Below, one piece after another: positions 54,276-63,941 of a DNA stretch of 64,000 nucleotides (positions are counted from its first letter, which is position 1; every line of letters starts with the position of its first letter). The stretch comes from CANLBN01 sp050633525 (GTDB lineage Bacteria > Pseudomonadota > Gammaproteobacteria > Pseudomonadales > Cellvibrionaceae). The translations under genes and the position numbers were made by a program. Under the pieces are notes generated by a model. It worked only from the letters and a program-made list of their open reading frames with translations, ran no database searches and had not been told where the DNA came from. The DNA is taken from positions 62,001 through 126,000 of the forward strand of contig JBOEGR010000021.1 of the NCBI GenBank assembly GCA_050633525.1. Reading direction: 5' to 3'.

Positions 54276-55673
54276 CTATTTGGTCTTCCCCATTGCGCTG
54301 GCATAGCCATCTAAAGCCCGTTGCCGAGCAAATTTGTAGTCGATAATAGGCTCCGGGTAGCCGCAATGCTTGCGTTGTTCACTGTTGGGGGTATGAATCG
54401 ATTTTTTATCTAAACTTGATAGTTCGGGTAAAAATTTCTTAATAAATTCACCCTCAGGGTCAAAGCGTTGTGATTGTCGTTCGGGGTTAAATATTCGGAA
54501 ATAAGGCGCCGCATCTGCTCCTGTCGATGCTGCCCATTGCCAGCCACCATTATTAGAGGCGTAGTCGCCATCGACTAAATGCTGCATAAAAAAGGCTTCA
54601 CCTTTGCGCCAGTCGATCATCATTAGTTTGGTTAAAAATGCGGCTACAATCATGCGTAGGCGATTATGCATCCACCCCGTTTGTGTCAGTTGTTTCATGG
54701 CAGCATCGACAATAGGGTAGCCTGTTTCACCCTTGCACCACGCTTGCCAATGTCGTTTGTCATTTTCCCATGGTATGGGCTTGCGGGTGGCTTTGAAATT
54801 TTCAGAGCGAGAAAGGTGGGGGTAGATGTCGATAAGATGACGGTAAAATTCACGCCAAATCAATTCATTAACCCATGTATTTTCTAGCCAGTCATGGCTG
54901 TGCTCTCGGGCAGATTGAATGCATTGTCTGAGGCTGATAGCTCCGCAAGCCAGATAAGGTGATAAGGTGCTGGTACCAGCTATGCTGGGGATGTCGCGAA
55001 TATCTTTATATTGGTCAATGTTTCTTTCTGCAAAGCGTTTAAGCTTCTGTTGAATTGCGTTTGTGGTAACAGGCCATAAATCTTCTCGGTATTGCCGTTC
55101 ATAACAATGCCAGTGTGTGTCTACATTATCGCTTTCCAAGTGCGCATGCTGTTGTTTCGTGGGTGCACGCAAAATATTGAGTTGGTCTGTACTCACTTGC
55201 TTGCGCCATTGGCGTGCGAAAGGAGAATAGACGTGATATATCGTATCGCTCTGAGTCCTGACGCTGCCAGGAGGATGGATCACATCTGCGTGATAGCTGT
55301 GCACTGCGATTGATTTTTTTTCGCAGGCTCTTGTAACGCCTGCGTCCCTGTTTTTTTCATTTAAAGGGTATTCGATATTAAACGATAGAGACTGAGCGTT
55401 AATCTTTTTGATCAGCGACAGGAATGCTTTGGGTAGGTCGCTATAACTGTCCGCTTTGATTATCTTAAGGGGGATGTTTTTCTCTTTTAGCTCTCTGGCG
55501 ATGACGTTTAAACGGTCTCTCCATAACATGATTTTTGCGGGGGCATCATCATGCTGTTGCCATTGTTTTTCGGTTATGGTGTAAACGCAGCAAATATCAC
55601 CACGCTTGGCGGCATAATATAAAGCGGGGTTGTCTTGTAAACGCAGGTCATTGCGTAGCCAAACGAGATGCAT
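54276..55673 (-). CDS. phrB: Deoxyribodipyrimidine photolyase
   Basis: Light-driven repair of cyclobutane pyrimidine dimers using FADH- and an antenna cofactor. 465 residues. The photolyase domain starts with LVWLRNDLRLQDNPALYYA; the FAD-binding region is seen in TGYPIVDAAMKQLTQTGWMH and DGDYASNNGGWQWAASTGAD. Trp residues of the electron chain are present in that region. Convergent with the LysR gene at close range (11 bases). Confidence 0.96.
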   Translation of the reverse strand: MHLVWLRNDLRLQDNPALYYAAKRGDICCVYTITEKQWQQHDDAPAKIMLWRDRLNVIARELKEKNIPLKIIKADSYSDLPKAFLSLIKKINAQSLSFNIEYPLNEKNRDAGVTRACEKKSIAVHSYHADVIHPPGSVRTQSDTIYHVYSPFARQWRKQVSTDQLNILRAPTKQQHAHLESDNVDTHWHCYERQYREDLWPVTTNAIQQKLKRFAERNIDQYKDIRDIPSIAGTSTLSPYLACGAISLRQCIQSAREHSHDWLENTWVNELIWREFYRHLIDIYPHLSRSENFKATRKPIPWENDKRHWQAWCKGETGYPIVDAAMKQLTQTGWMHNRLRMIVAAFLTKLMMIDWRKGEAFFMQHLVDGDYASNNGGWQWAASTGADAAPYFRIFNPERQSQRFDPEGEFIKKFLPELSSLDKKSIHTPNSEQRKHCGYPEPIIDYKFARQRALDGYASAMGKTK

Positions 55674-55982
55674 GGTGATCCTTAATGATGAGTTAAGTGG
55701 CGAGTAAGTGGGGTTGTGCAGGTTATTTTACCTATATTGTTGGAAGAACCTACGTGGATGTTACACCTCTAGATTACCACTGTGACCTTTATCTTGCGCA
55801 GTGCTATGGAAATATAGGTTTCCACCTGCAATTCTGCTAAAATGCGCGCCCTTCGGGAGTCGCTCTCCACTTCATTCTTTGGCGCCCTGCTTTCCAGCAG
55901 CTCTGATTTCAGTGTTCTGGGCTTAGTGCTTTAGTTTTGATCCTTTTTAATGACTGTTTTGCTGCTGAGGTTGCTCTAAACC

Positions 55983-57212
55983 ATGGTCTCTATTTCTCTA
56001 GAAAAATCTAAAATTCGCTTTCTGCTCTTAGAAGGCGTGCATCAGACTGCTATCGATACTCTGAAAGAGTCTGGCTACACGAACATTGAATACCTCAAAA
56101 CAGCATTAACCGAAGATGAATTGGTAGAAAAGATCAAAGATGCCCATTTTGTGGGTATTCGTTCCCGTACTCAGCTAACCCGGCGTGTTTTTGAGGCGGC
56201 TAAAAAACTAGTTTCAGTCGGTTGCTTTTGCATTGGGACGAACCAAGTGGACTTGGTGGCGGCGCAAGAACATGGTGTAGTGGTGTTTAATGCTCCTTAT
56301 TCTAATACGCGTTCAGTGGCAGAATTAGTGCTAGCAGAGGCAATTATGCTGTTGCGGGGTATACCTGAGAAAAATGCAGTGTGTCACCGTGGTGGTTGGC
56401 TGAAGACAGCGGTGGGTTCATTTGAGGCTCGTGGTAAAACTTTGGGTGTCATTGGCTATGGCTCGATTGGTAGTCAAATCAGTGTCTTGGCAGAATCCTT
56501 GGGTATGAAGGTGCGCTTCTATGACGTGGTTACTAAGCTGCCTCTGGGTAATGCGGTACAAGTGCGTGATTTATATGAGCTTTTAGGTATGTCCGATGTG
56601 GTGACTTTACACGTTCCTGAAAGCCCTTCGACAAAAGATATGATTGGCCAGAAAGAATTGACGGCAATGAAGTCGGGCTCAATCTTGATTAATGCCGCTC
56701 GTGGTACTGTTGTTGATATTGAGGCTCTTGCGGAATCGCTCAGGAGTAAGCACCTAGCGGGTGCTGCGATTGATGTATTCCCTGTTGAGCCTAAAGGTAA
56801 TAACGAGGAGTTTGTAAGTCCTCTCCGTGAATTTGATAACACCATTCTTACGCCGCATGTGGGTGGTTCTACACAGGAGGCTCAGGAAAATATCGGTACG
56901 GAAGTCGCTGAGAAATTAGTGAAATACTCTGATAATGGTACTACCACTAGCTCGGTTAATTTCCCTGAAGTGGCTTTACCAGAGCACCCCGGTAAGCATC
57001 GGTTGTTACACGTGCATCAAAACATTCCGGGTGTATTGTCGGCTATCAATAACATCTTTTTTGAGAATGAAATCAATATTGCCGGTCAATACTTACAGAC
57101 TAATGACAAAGTCGGTTATGTAGTGACGGAAGTCGATGCTGATTACAGTGACGTCGCTTTGAAGCAATTAAAAAGTATTAAGGGCACTATTCGCTGCCGA
57201 GTCCTCTACTAA
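55983..57212 (+). CDS. serA: D-3-phosphoglycerate dehydrogenase
   Basis: First enzyme of serine synthesis; oxidises 3-phosphoglycerate with NAD. 409 residues, close to the E. coli protein throughout. NAD-binding LGVIGYGSIGSQISVLAES, catalytic region NAARGTVVDIEALAESL and HVGGSTQEAQENIG, and a C-terminal ACT domain (RLLHVHQNIPGVLSAINNIF) that binds serine as feedback inhibitor. The 309 bases upstream hold no gene; a small hairpin with CTGCTTTCCAGCAG and a TAAAAT -10 candidate are the only features I see. Confidence 0.97.
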   Translation: MVSISLEKSKIRFLLLEGVHQTAIDTLKESGYTNIEYLKTALTEDELVEKIKDAHFVGIRSRTQLTRRVFEAAKKLVSVGCFCIGTNQVDLVAAQEHGVVVFNAPYSNTRSVAELVLAEAIMLLRGIPEKNAVCHRGGWLKTAVGSFEARGKTLGVIGYGSIGSQISVLAESLGMKVRFYDVVTKLPLGNAVQVRDLYELLGMSDVVTLHVPESPSTKDMIGQKELTAMKSGSILINAARGTVVDIEALAESLRSKHLAGAAIDVFPVEPKGNNEEFVSPLREFDNTILTPHVGGSTQEAQENIGTEVAEKLVKYSDNGTTTSSVNFPEVALPEHPGKHRLLHVHQNIPGVLSAINNIFFENEINIAGQYLQTNDKVGYVVTEVDADYSDVALKQLKSIKGTIRCRVLY

Positions 57213-57331
57213 GTGGTGCCTCGCTTAATAGGTATGCTGTTTGTTGCAACAGCCTGCTAGCAATGTGTAAATAATATGAAACTCGCTTTACACTCATAAT
57301 GTGAGTATTTTAAATGCGCTATAGTGACGCT

Positions 57332-57343
57332 ATGTTTAAACAT
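57332..57343. promoter_or_regulatory. 12-bp palindrome upstream of kinase
   Basis: ATGTTTAAACAT is a perfect palindrome 12 bases before the kinase ATG, preceded by two CGCTAT copies eleven bases apart. It may be an operator for the kinase-regulator operon, though no known motif matches. Confidence 0.35.
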
Positions 57344-57354
57344 GGTAGTTTTAT

Positions 57355-58809
57355 ATGGCGTTAAGTATTCGACATAAACTGATTATTGCCTTCTCTTTAC
57401 TTGCACTATTTGTAACTCTAGTGGCTTTTGTTGCTATGTTACTTATTTTTCGTGCGGGCTTCTTGCAATACCTTAATGATCTGCGGTTTTCATCTTTAAA
57501 TCAGTTACAGCTGGCACTATCTGAGCAAGTCAGCACTGATGGGCAATGGAAAAGACTAGTCAATAGCAAAAGAGTTTGGCATGAATTTGTGCGAAACACT
57601 TTACCCAACGCCAGAGACGGTTTTTTAGATCCGAAACCTAGAAAGGAAAAAACACGTCCGCCGCCACATTTGTCTGGAGAAGGGCGTCGTCCGCCTCCAC
57701 ATCGCAGACCGCCGCCTTCGCGACAACCCTACCTCTTACTCGATAGTGGTAAAAATATCATTCATGGTAGAGAGCAAAATATAGCGAACTTAAAGTTAGC
57801 GCCTATTATGTTCGAGGGAAGTGTTCTCGCCTACGTTGGTATTAAAAAATTAAATGATATTGATAACAACACGGATAAAATGTTTGTTGAAAAGCAAACG
57901 TATTATTTTATTGTCGTTGCGATACTTGCCTGTTTGTTAGCAGTGCTAGCGGCTTTCTTTATAGCCGCGTGGATGACCTCGCCCATTCAGCGTTTGCTTG
58001 TAGGGATGAATCGTTTAATGCAGCGTGATTATACGGTAAAGGTAAACTATAAGGCAGATGATGAGATTGGCAGTTTGTTTCAATCGTTCAATCAGCTGAC
58101 ATCTACTTTGCAGCATCATCAGCAATCACAACAGCAGTGGATTGCTGATATCTCTCATGAATTACGTACCCCATTATCGACAATGAAAGCAGAGTTAGAA
58201 TCGATACAGGATGGGGTAAGAGTATTATCGATTGATAGAGTGTACTCTTTACATGAGGATATTTTGCGCTTACAGCGTTTGGTTGATGACCTTCATGAGT
58301 TGGCGTTGTCTGACTCGGGCACCTTAAATTATCGTTTTGCTCCTGTTTCGGTTAATCAAGTGCTTGAAAATATTTTTGATCAACATGAAATTGATTTTCA
58401 GTCAAAGCAGCTTCACGCTAATTTAAATACAACGGGAAATCAGTATGCCTTATCAGCTTATGCTGATGAAGACCGCTTGCATCAATTGTTTGAGAATCTT
58501 TTGCAGAACAGTTTACGTTACACTGATGCTGGTGGCCGAATCCAAGTGAATACCAAGCTCAATTCTAAAAACGCAATTGTAGTTGAGTGGGAAGATAGTA
58601 CTCCTGGTGTGCCGACGGCATCAATCAATAAGTTATTTGACCGTTTATACCGCGAAGAAAAATCAAGAAATCGAGCCAAAGGTGGTAGTGGTTTAGGTTT
58701 GTCTATTTGTAAGTCGATAGTAGAGGCTCATTCAGGCCATATTAATGCTTCCCATTCAGACTTGGGTGGCTTAAAAATCACTATCGTGCTACCAAAATCA
58801 AAATCATAG
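57355..58809 (+). CDS. Sensor histidine kinase, BaeS/CpxA type, with Pro/Arg-rich loop
   Basis: A 484-residue envelope-type sensor. Helix 1 at about 9-33, a short periplasmic domain that contains a proline/arginine-rich segment at about 101-125 (RRPPPHRRPPPSRQP), helix 2 at about 184-205, HAMP, HisKA with His268 in ADISHELRTPLSTMKAE, and an ATPase with NLLQNSLRYTDAGGR and GGSGLGLSICKS. Its cognate regulator follows by 22 bases and a Spy-like gene comes next. The proline-rich loop could bind a partner protein; that is unusual for BaeS. Confidence 0.92.
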   Translation: MALSIRHKLIIAFSLLALFVTLVAFVAMLLIFRAGFLQYLNDLRFSSLNQLQLALSEQVSTDGQWKRLVNSKRVWHEFVRNTLPNARDGFLDPKPRKEKTRPPPHLSGEGRRPPPHRRPPPSRQPYLLLDSGKNIIHGREQNIANLKLAPIMFEGSVLAYVGIKKLNDIDNNTDKMFVEKQTYYFIVVAILACLLAVLAAFFIAAWMTSPIQRLLVGMNRLMQRDYTVKVNYKADDEIGSLFQSFNQLTSTLQHHQQSQQQWIADISHELRTPLSTMKAELESIQDGVRVLSIDRVYSLHEDILRLQRLVDDLHELALSDSGTLNYRFAPVSVNQVLENIFDQHEIDFQSKQLHANLNTTGNQYALSAYADEDRLHQLFENLLQNSLRYTDAGGRIQVNTKLNSKNAIVVEWEDSTPGVPTASINKLFDRLYREEKSRNRAKGGSGLGLSICKSIVEAHSGHINASHSDLGGLKITIVLPKSKS

Positions 58810-58831
58810 CAAGGTTGAATGAGAAAAATAT

Positions 58832-59524
58832 ATGAGTAATAAAGTGCTTGTTGTTGAAGATGAAAATAAGCTGGCAGGGGTATTAAAAGATTACTTAGAG
58901 CAATCAGGTTTTATCGTGCGGATGATTGATGATGGTGCTCTTGTAATGGGTGTTTTGAGTGAGTTTCAGGCAAATATTGTATTGCTTGATATCATGTTAC
59001 CCAATAAAGATGGTATTACATTGTGCAAAGAGATACGTCAGTCACCTGCGCATCAATATTTGCCAGTGATCATGACGACAGCAAAAGTGGAAGAAATTGA
59101 TCGCTTGTTAGGTCTTGAAATAGGGGCAGATGATTATATTTGTAAGCCCTACAGTCCAAGAGAAGTGGTTGCAAGGGTCAAGGCAATTTGGCGGCGCCAA
59201 CAATTTTCAAATACTCCTGAAGCCTCATCAGGTTTAATTTTAGATGATGAAAAGATGATGGTTCAACTTCATGGTGAGAAAGTAGATTTAACTGCAGTTG
59301 AATATACATTGCTGAGTTTACTGGCAAAGTCGCCGGGTAGAATTTATTCTCGTGCTCAATTAATGGAAGAAATTTACAGCGACTATAGGGTTGTCTCTGA
59401 AAGGACGATTGATAGTCATATCAAAAAGCTACGCCAAAAAATCGCAAAAGTGAATGATACTGTAGAGGTCGTTCATTCTGTTTATGGTGTTGGGTACAAG
59501 ATGGAATATGTTGAAGTGGAGTAA
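58832..59524 (+). CDS. Response regulator, OmpR/BaeR type
   Basis: A 230-residue regulator with receiver (Asp53 in VLLDIMLPNKDG; Lys in DYICKPYSPREV) and winged-helix domain at about 130-225 (VEYTLLSLLAKSPGRIYSR; ERTIDSHIKKLRQKI). Pairs with the preceding kinase. By analogy with BaeR and CpxR it probably activates the downstream Spy-like gene; no operator is visible. Confidence 0.92.
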   Translation: MSNKVLVVEDENKLAGVLKDYLEQSGFIVRMIDDGALVMGVLSEFQANIVLLDIMLPNKDGITLCKEIRQSPAHQYLPVIMTTAKVEEIDRLLGLEIGADDYICKPYSPREVVARVKAIWRRQQFSNTPEASSGLILDDEKMMVQLHGEKVDLTAVEYTLLSLLAKSPGRIYSRAQLMEEIYSDYRVVSERTIDSHIKKLRQKIAKVNDTVEVVHSVYGVGYKMEYVEVE

Positions 59525-59531
59525 AGGCTAC

Positions 59532-59660
59532 CTCTAAAAATTGTCTTTTTTTGCGATATCGGCATCAGCTCCGTACTCGAATGCTCATGTACGCCCTTGT
59601 ACACTGCGGTTCTCTGTGAGGAGCTTCTTTGTTTTCACGAAAAAAACCTAATTTTTAGAG
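59532..59660. repeat. 129-bp imperfect inverted repeat
   Basis: Termini CTCTAAAAATT (59532-59542) and AATTTTTAGAG (59650-59660) are exact inverted copies, and the arms remain partly complementary inwards, through T7/A7 tracts, GCTCC/GGAGC and a centre TGTACGCCCTTGTACA at 59589-59604. The RNA would fold into one long hairpin. It resembles a non-coding miniature element. It lies between the BaeR-type gene and the Spy-like gene and may affect their expression ratio. Confidence 0.7.
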
Positions 59661-59789
59661 TATTATGTTGCTTTCCTTTTTTCTTTCATTTTCTGAAGAT
59701 TTTTTTGCACACTTATTATCTATATTGTCAATATGGCAGAGCGGTGAGGCTGTCAGTCATGCTTAATTTAACTATTGATAGGTAATTTT

Positions 59790-60161
59790 ATGAAAATATT
59801 TCAAGCGAAAAAATATTTATTGGTTGTATTCTTGGCCGGCATTTTAGGTTCTTCTCTTGTTGTTGCTCATGGTAAAAAAGAGCCGAATTTTGATCGCTTA
59901 GCAGAAGAGTTGAATCTGGAAGAGTCTCAAAAAGCAGAGTTTGTATCGCTGATGCAGAGTCAGCATGAGAAACGGAAAGTAATTAAAGAGGCCTCTCGTG
60001 AAGAAAGAAAAAATATGATGGATCAACATCGAGAGGAAACATTGTCAGCGCTATCTTCGGTATTGACCGACGAACAGTTGAGCTCTTTTGAAACGCATTT
60101 AGAGCAGCGTCGGGCTGAATCAAAGGAGCGAAAGATGAAGCATAAATCCCAAAACCAATAG
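59790..60161 (+). CDS. Spy/CpxP-like periplasmic protein
   Basis: A 123-residue protein with signal peptide ending VVAHG. The mature part is highly charged helix, with ELNLEESQKAEFVSLMQSQH and LTDEQLSSFETHLEQRRA, the LTxxQ-like repeats of Spy and CpxP. E. coli Spy is a chaperone controlled by Bae and Cpx. Here it follows a BaeSR-like pair and is followed by a strong terminator. Start: ATG 59790, with GGTAA five bases upstream; a frame start at 59775 is less likely. Confidence 0.82.
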   Translation: MKIFQAKKYLLVVFLAGILGSSLVVAHGKKEPNFDRLAEELNLEESQKAEFVSLMQSQHEKRKVIKEASREERKNMMDQHREETLSALSSVLTDEQLSSFETHLEQRRAESKERKMKHKSQNQ

Positions 60162-60178
60162 TCTTTTTGTATTTGCTT

Positions 60179-60201
60179 GCCCTCATTGAGAGGGCTTTTT
60201 T
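60179..60201 (+). terminator. Rho-independent terminator
   Basis: GCCCTC at 60179-60184 pairs with GAGGGC at 60190-60195, followed by TTTTTT. It ends the Spy-like gene. Confidence 0.9.
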
Positions 60202-60317
60202 GTGATTCAATCCACCTTTTTAGTCATACATCCCCTTTCCTTCATTTATTTGCATATTTCTTACTTATTGTGATCTTAATATAAATAATCCCCCTCCTAA
60301 TGCTAAAGGTCTCGTAT

Positions 60318-61919
60318 ATGCTTCCTAGAATCATCACTCATTCTTTGCTTGTCTTGATGTCGCTAACATTGCTCGCAAGTTGTGGCTCCAGTGGCGGTAG
60401 TTCAGATAATTCACAAGAAGATCAAGCTGAAGCGGCTGAGGAAGAAGTTGTACCAGAAGAGGAAACCGCTGAACCAGAAGTAGAGCCTGTTCAAACAGCG
60501 GTGGATATTGAGCTGCGAGCTTTAATTGATGCTCAGGGTTTAACCGGCAATCCCGAGTTGGGTCGAACCATCCCTAATATTAATGACCCTTTGCCTCAAT
60601 TAGGAAAATTGCTTTTTTTCAGTAAAAGCTTAGGTGGTGATATTGATTCTGCCTGTGTGACTTGTCATCACCCTGTTTTTGGCGGCGCAGATCAATTATC
60701 TCTCTCCGTTGGTGTGGGTGCGCTAAATGATGAGGTGTTGGGTGAAGGCCGTGAGCATATTGGTGGCTTACCTTTGGTTCCAAGAAATGCTCCGACGGTT
60801 TTCAATGTTGCTCTCTACGATGCGAGTTTATTTTGGGACTCTCGAGTGGAGAGTTTGGGTAAAGAAGCTGGAAGTAATGGCGCTAGTTCAGGTATTCGTA
60901 CGCCTGATACTGCTTTTGGAGTGGCTGATATTGGTGCCGGGGAAAATTTAGTGACCGCTCAAGCCCGTTTTCCTGTGACCTCAATAGAGGAAATGAAAGG
61001 AGAGGTGTTCGAAAATGGAAGTAGTAACGATGATATAAGGGGTCATCTTGCTGCGCGTATAGGTGATTACGGTATAGGAGCAAACGAATTATTGTCTAAT
61101 GCGTGGTTATTTGAATTTCAACAGGCATTTTCGAGTTCGTCACCGGCAGAGACCTTAGTAACTTTTGATAATATTGTTCAAGCGATAGGAGAGTACGAAC
61201 GTTCGATGCTCTTTGTTGATAATCCTTGGAATGAATATGTTAATGGCAATGTCGACGCCTTAAGTGATGATCAAAAAGCGGGGGCTATTTTATTTTTTAC
61301 TTCAATTGATAGCGGTGGTGGTGGTTGCTCTGCTTGTCATAGTGGTGATCGCTTTACGGATGAGCAACATCATTTGATTGGTTTTCCTCAAATTGGTGTG
61401 GGTAAAGGCGATGGTACTGTAGGAAGCGATGACTTTGGGCGTGAGCGAGAAACGGGCGATACTGATGATCGCTACCGTTTTCGTACTCCTAGCTTGTTAA
61501 ATGTAACTATGACGGCACCTTATGGACATAGTGGTTCCTATGAATCATTGAACGATGTGTTGGCTCATTATAATAACCCTCAAGGTAGCGTGAACAATTA
61601 TTTTGATGATGAAGAATGGTGTGAATTAGATCAGTTTGAAAATATGCCCAATTGTGAAAACCTGTATCCAAATGCTGAAGCGAATACCGATTTAGCGATT
61701 AATAAGTTACAGCAAGAGCGACAACAAAATACGACCTTATTTGAAAGTATTAATTTAAATGGGCAGGAGCGCCAACAAGTGGTCGCATTTTTAAATGCTT
61801 TAACTGACCCTTGTATTGAAGATCGTGATTGTTTGGAACCTTGGATTCCTGATCCCACAACAAATGGCCCTGATGGTAATCAATTAAATGCGATTGATGA
61901 AAATAATAATTTATTATAA
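60318..61919 (+). CDS. Di-haem cytochrome c peroxidase-family lipoprotein
   Basis: A 533-residue protein with lipobox LASC (Cys about 22 from the ATG at 60318) followed by Gly/Ser and acidic linkers. Two haem motifs: CVTCH at about 113-117 and CSACH at about 337-341. Long inserts distinguish it from the 331-residue peroxidase at 36 kb. Relatives are annotated as cytochrome-c peroxidase or MauG-like enzymes, often lipoproteins of the outer membrane with a role in aromatic or polymer oxidation. AAAGGT lies 8 bases before the ATG. Confidence 0.85.
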   Translation: MLPRIITHSLLVLMSLTLLASCGSSGGSSDNSQEDQAEAAEEEVVPEEETAEPEVEPVQTAVDIELRALIDAQGLTGNPELGRTIPNINDPLPQLGKLLFFSKSLGGDIDSACVTCHHPVFGGADQLSLSVGVGALNDEVLGEGREHIGGLPLVPRNAPTVFNVALYDASLFWDSRVESLGKEAGSNGASSGIRTPDTAFGVADIGAGENLVTAQARFPVTSIEEMKGEVFENGSSNDDIRGHLAARIGDYGIGANELLSNAWLFEFQQAFSSSSPAETLVTFDNIVQAIGEYERSMLFVDNPWNEYVNGNVDALSDDQKAGAILFFTSIDSGGGGCSACHSGDRFTDEQHHLIGFPQIGVGKGDGTVGSDDFGRERETGDTDDRYRFRTPSLLNVTMTAPYGHSGSYESLNDVLAHYNNPQGSVNNYFDDEEWCELDQFENMPNCENLYPNAEANTDLAINKLQQERQQNTTLFESINLNGQERQQVVAFLNALTDPCIEDRDCLEPWIPDPTTNGPDGNQLNAIDENNNLL

Positions 61920-61973
61920 AACTGTTTTTTTTTACTGTATATGTGGCAATGCTTAAGCGTTAATTTTTTTTGA

Positions 61974-62648
61974 CTAAAAAATACTATCTGCATTGTCATA
62001 AATGCCGCTTTCCATCATTTTTTTCATGCCCTGCATTGTTTTAAACGGTGAACTAACTAATAGCATATTGATTAACCAAGCTGGAGTGGGGCCGTTGGGG
62101 TTAATATGAGCGAAAGTTTCAACTTTAGTACTGCCATCCGCCTGAGGGGTAAAGTACCAGCGTGAATCGGCTTCAATAATTCGAACGGCATTGGTTTCTT
62201 TTAGCATGTCAGGAGTTGGTTCGGCTGTCATTATAACGGCAAGGGTATCCGGGTCTTGTGACCAATTCACTTTTGCGATAACGTCGCGATCAGTAACGGG
62301 AAACGGTACATCGTTATAGGTGTAAACGAAATACTCTACTTCCGAATTTTTTTTCTCAACCCTCGACTCTTTGCACAAGTCTGCCCATTGGCTGCATGAG
62401 TCAGTATCTTTTACTAATGCAACTAAGCTATTGACCGATGCTTGAACTAGCATGCTCCCATACACGGCATCAAATTTTGAATCTGCTACCTTGCTGGTAT
62501 AGATTTTAATGCCATCCTTATCTTTCTTTTCTTTCCATGAGTAGCTTCGCCAGCTGTCATCGACTTGTGCTTGTACCGTGAGTGGTAGGCTGCATACTAG
62601 AATGAAGAATAGCGTACAAATGCGGTTCGATATAAAAGGGGGTTGCAT
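61974..62648 (-). CDS. START-domain exported protein
   Basis: A 224-residue protein with signal peptide and a START/SRPBCC lipid-binding fold. WRSYSWKEKKDKDGIKIYTS and FKTMQGMKKMMESG match bacterial START proteins, as does VTDRDVIAKVNWSQDPDT. It would bind a lipid or other hydrophobic ligand in the periplasm. Monocistronic. The interval to frmA is 147 bases. Confidence 0.85.
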   Translation of the reverse strand: MQPPFISNRICTLFFILVCSLPLTVQAQVDDSWRSYSWKEKKDKDGIKIYTSKVADSKFDAVYGSMLVQASVNSLVALVKDTDSCSQWADLCKESRVEKKNSEVEYFVYTYNDVPFPVTDRDVIAKVNWSQDPDTLAVIMTAEPTPDMLKETNAVRIIEADSRWYFTPQADGSTKVETFAHINPNGPTPAWLINMLLVSSPFKTMQGMKKMMESGIYDNADSIF

Positions 62649-62795
62649 GATTTTCTCTGCGATAAAAAGGTCGTTGTTAAAGACTAGATACGGGCTAAAG
62701 AGTTCAGTGGTTTATACTACACTTTAGCGCAATAGCAGGCCCCGTTTAAAGTTGCTACACTGCCTAAATATAATAAGTACTGACTGAGGTGAAAA

Positions 62796-63905
62796 ATGAA
62801 AACACGTGCAGCGGTAGCGTGGGCGGCTGGCCAGCCCTTAAGCGTTGAAGAGATCGATCTCGATGGACCTAAGGCGGGCGAGGTGTTGATACGTATCGTG
62901 GCGACAGGCGTGTGCCATACCGATGCGTATACGCTCTCTGGTGATGACCCAGAAGGTTTGTTTCCTGCAATTTTAGGCCATGAAGGCGGAGGTATTGTCG
63001 AAGAGGTGGGTGAGGGGGTTACTTCGCTTGCTATAGGCGATCATGTCATCCCTCTCTATACACCTGAATGTGGTCAGTGTAAGTTCTGCCTCTCTGGTAA
63101 AACGAATCTATGCCAAGCTATTCGCTCTACACAGGGGCAGGGTTTGTTACCTGATGGCACCACGCGCTTTTCAAAAAATGGCAAGCCTATTTTTCATTAT
63201 ATGGGAACCTCTACTTTCTCTGAATACACTGTTGTGCCAGAAATTGCTGTCGCTAAAATCAACAAAGCTGCTCCTTTAGATAAGGTCTGTTTGTTGGGTT
63301 GCGGTATTACAACGGGTATTGGTGCGGTCTTGAATACCGCTAAAGTTGAACCCGGCTCTAGTGTGGCTGTTTTTGGTTTAGGTGGCATTGGTTTAAGTGT
63401 GGTGCAAGGTGCTGTTATGGCAAAAGCAGAACGGATATTGTGTATTGATATGAATCCGGAAAAATTTGCTATGGCAGAAATGTTAGGCGCGACAGATTTT
63501 ATTAATCCAAACGACTACGATAAGCCGATTCAGGATGTGATTGTTGATTTAACTGATGGTGGTGTCGATTATTCTTTTGAATGCATTGGTAATGTCAATG
63601 TAATGCGTTCAGCCTTAGAGTGTTGCCATAAAGGCTGGGGGGAATCGGTCATCATTGGTGTTGCCGGCTCTGGTCAAGAAATTACCACTCGCCCGTTTCA
63701 GCTAGTCACTGGACGTGTGTGGCGTGGCACTGCTTTTGGTGGAGTGAAAGGTCGTACACAGCTACCGGCTTATGTTGATCAATATATGAGTGGCGATATT
63801 AAAATTGATCCTATGGTCACGCATACTATGCCCTTAGATGATATTAATACTGCATTTGATTTGATGCATGAAGGTAAAAGTATTCGCTCGGTTGTTGTGT
63901 ATTAG
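62796..63905 (+). CDS. frmA: S-(hydroxymethyl)glutathione dehydrogenase, class III ADH
   Basis: Zinc enzyme that oxidises S-hydroxymethylglutathione (formaldehyde plus glutathione) with NAD to S-formylglutathione. 369 residues. Catalytic zinc ligands in ATGVCHTDAYTLSG and the following GHEGGG; structural zinc Cys in ECGQCKFCLSGKTNLC; NAD Rossmann AVFGLGGIGLSVVQGA. The S-formylglutathione hydrolase gene follows, so the complete detoxification pathway is present. Confidence 0.96.
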   Translation: MKTRAAVAWAAGQPLSVEEIDLDGPKAGEVLIRIVATGVCHTDAYTLSGDDPEGLFPAILGHEGGGIVEEVGEGVTSLAIGDHVIPLYTPECGQCKFCLSGKTNLCQAIRSTQGQGLLPDGTTRFSKNGKPIFHYMGTSTFSEYTVVPEIAVAKINKAAPLDKVCLLGCGITTGIGAVLNTAKVEPGSSVAVFGLGGIGLSVVQGAVMAKAERILCIDMNPEKFAMAEMLGATDFINPNDYDKPIQDVIVDLTDGGVDYSFECIGNVNVMRSALECCHKGWGESVIIGVAGSGQEITTRPFQLVTGRVWRGTAFGGVKGRTQLPAYVDQYMSGDIKIDPMVTHTMPLDDINTAFDLMHEGKSIRSVVVY

Positions 63906-63941
63906 CACCGTTTTATTTTAATCTTTTAAGTGGGTGGCATT

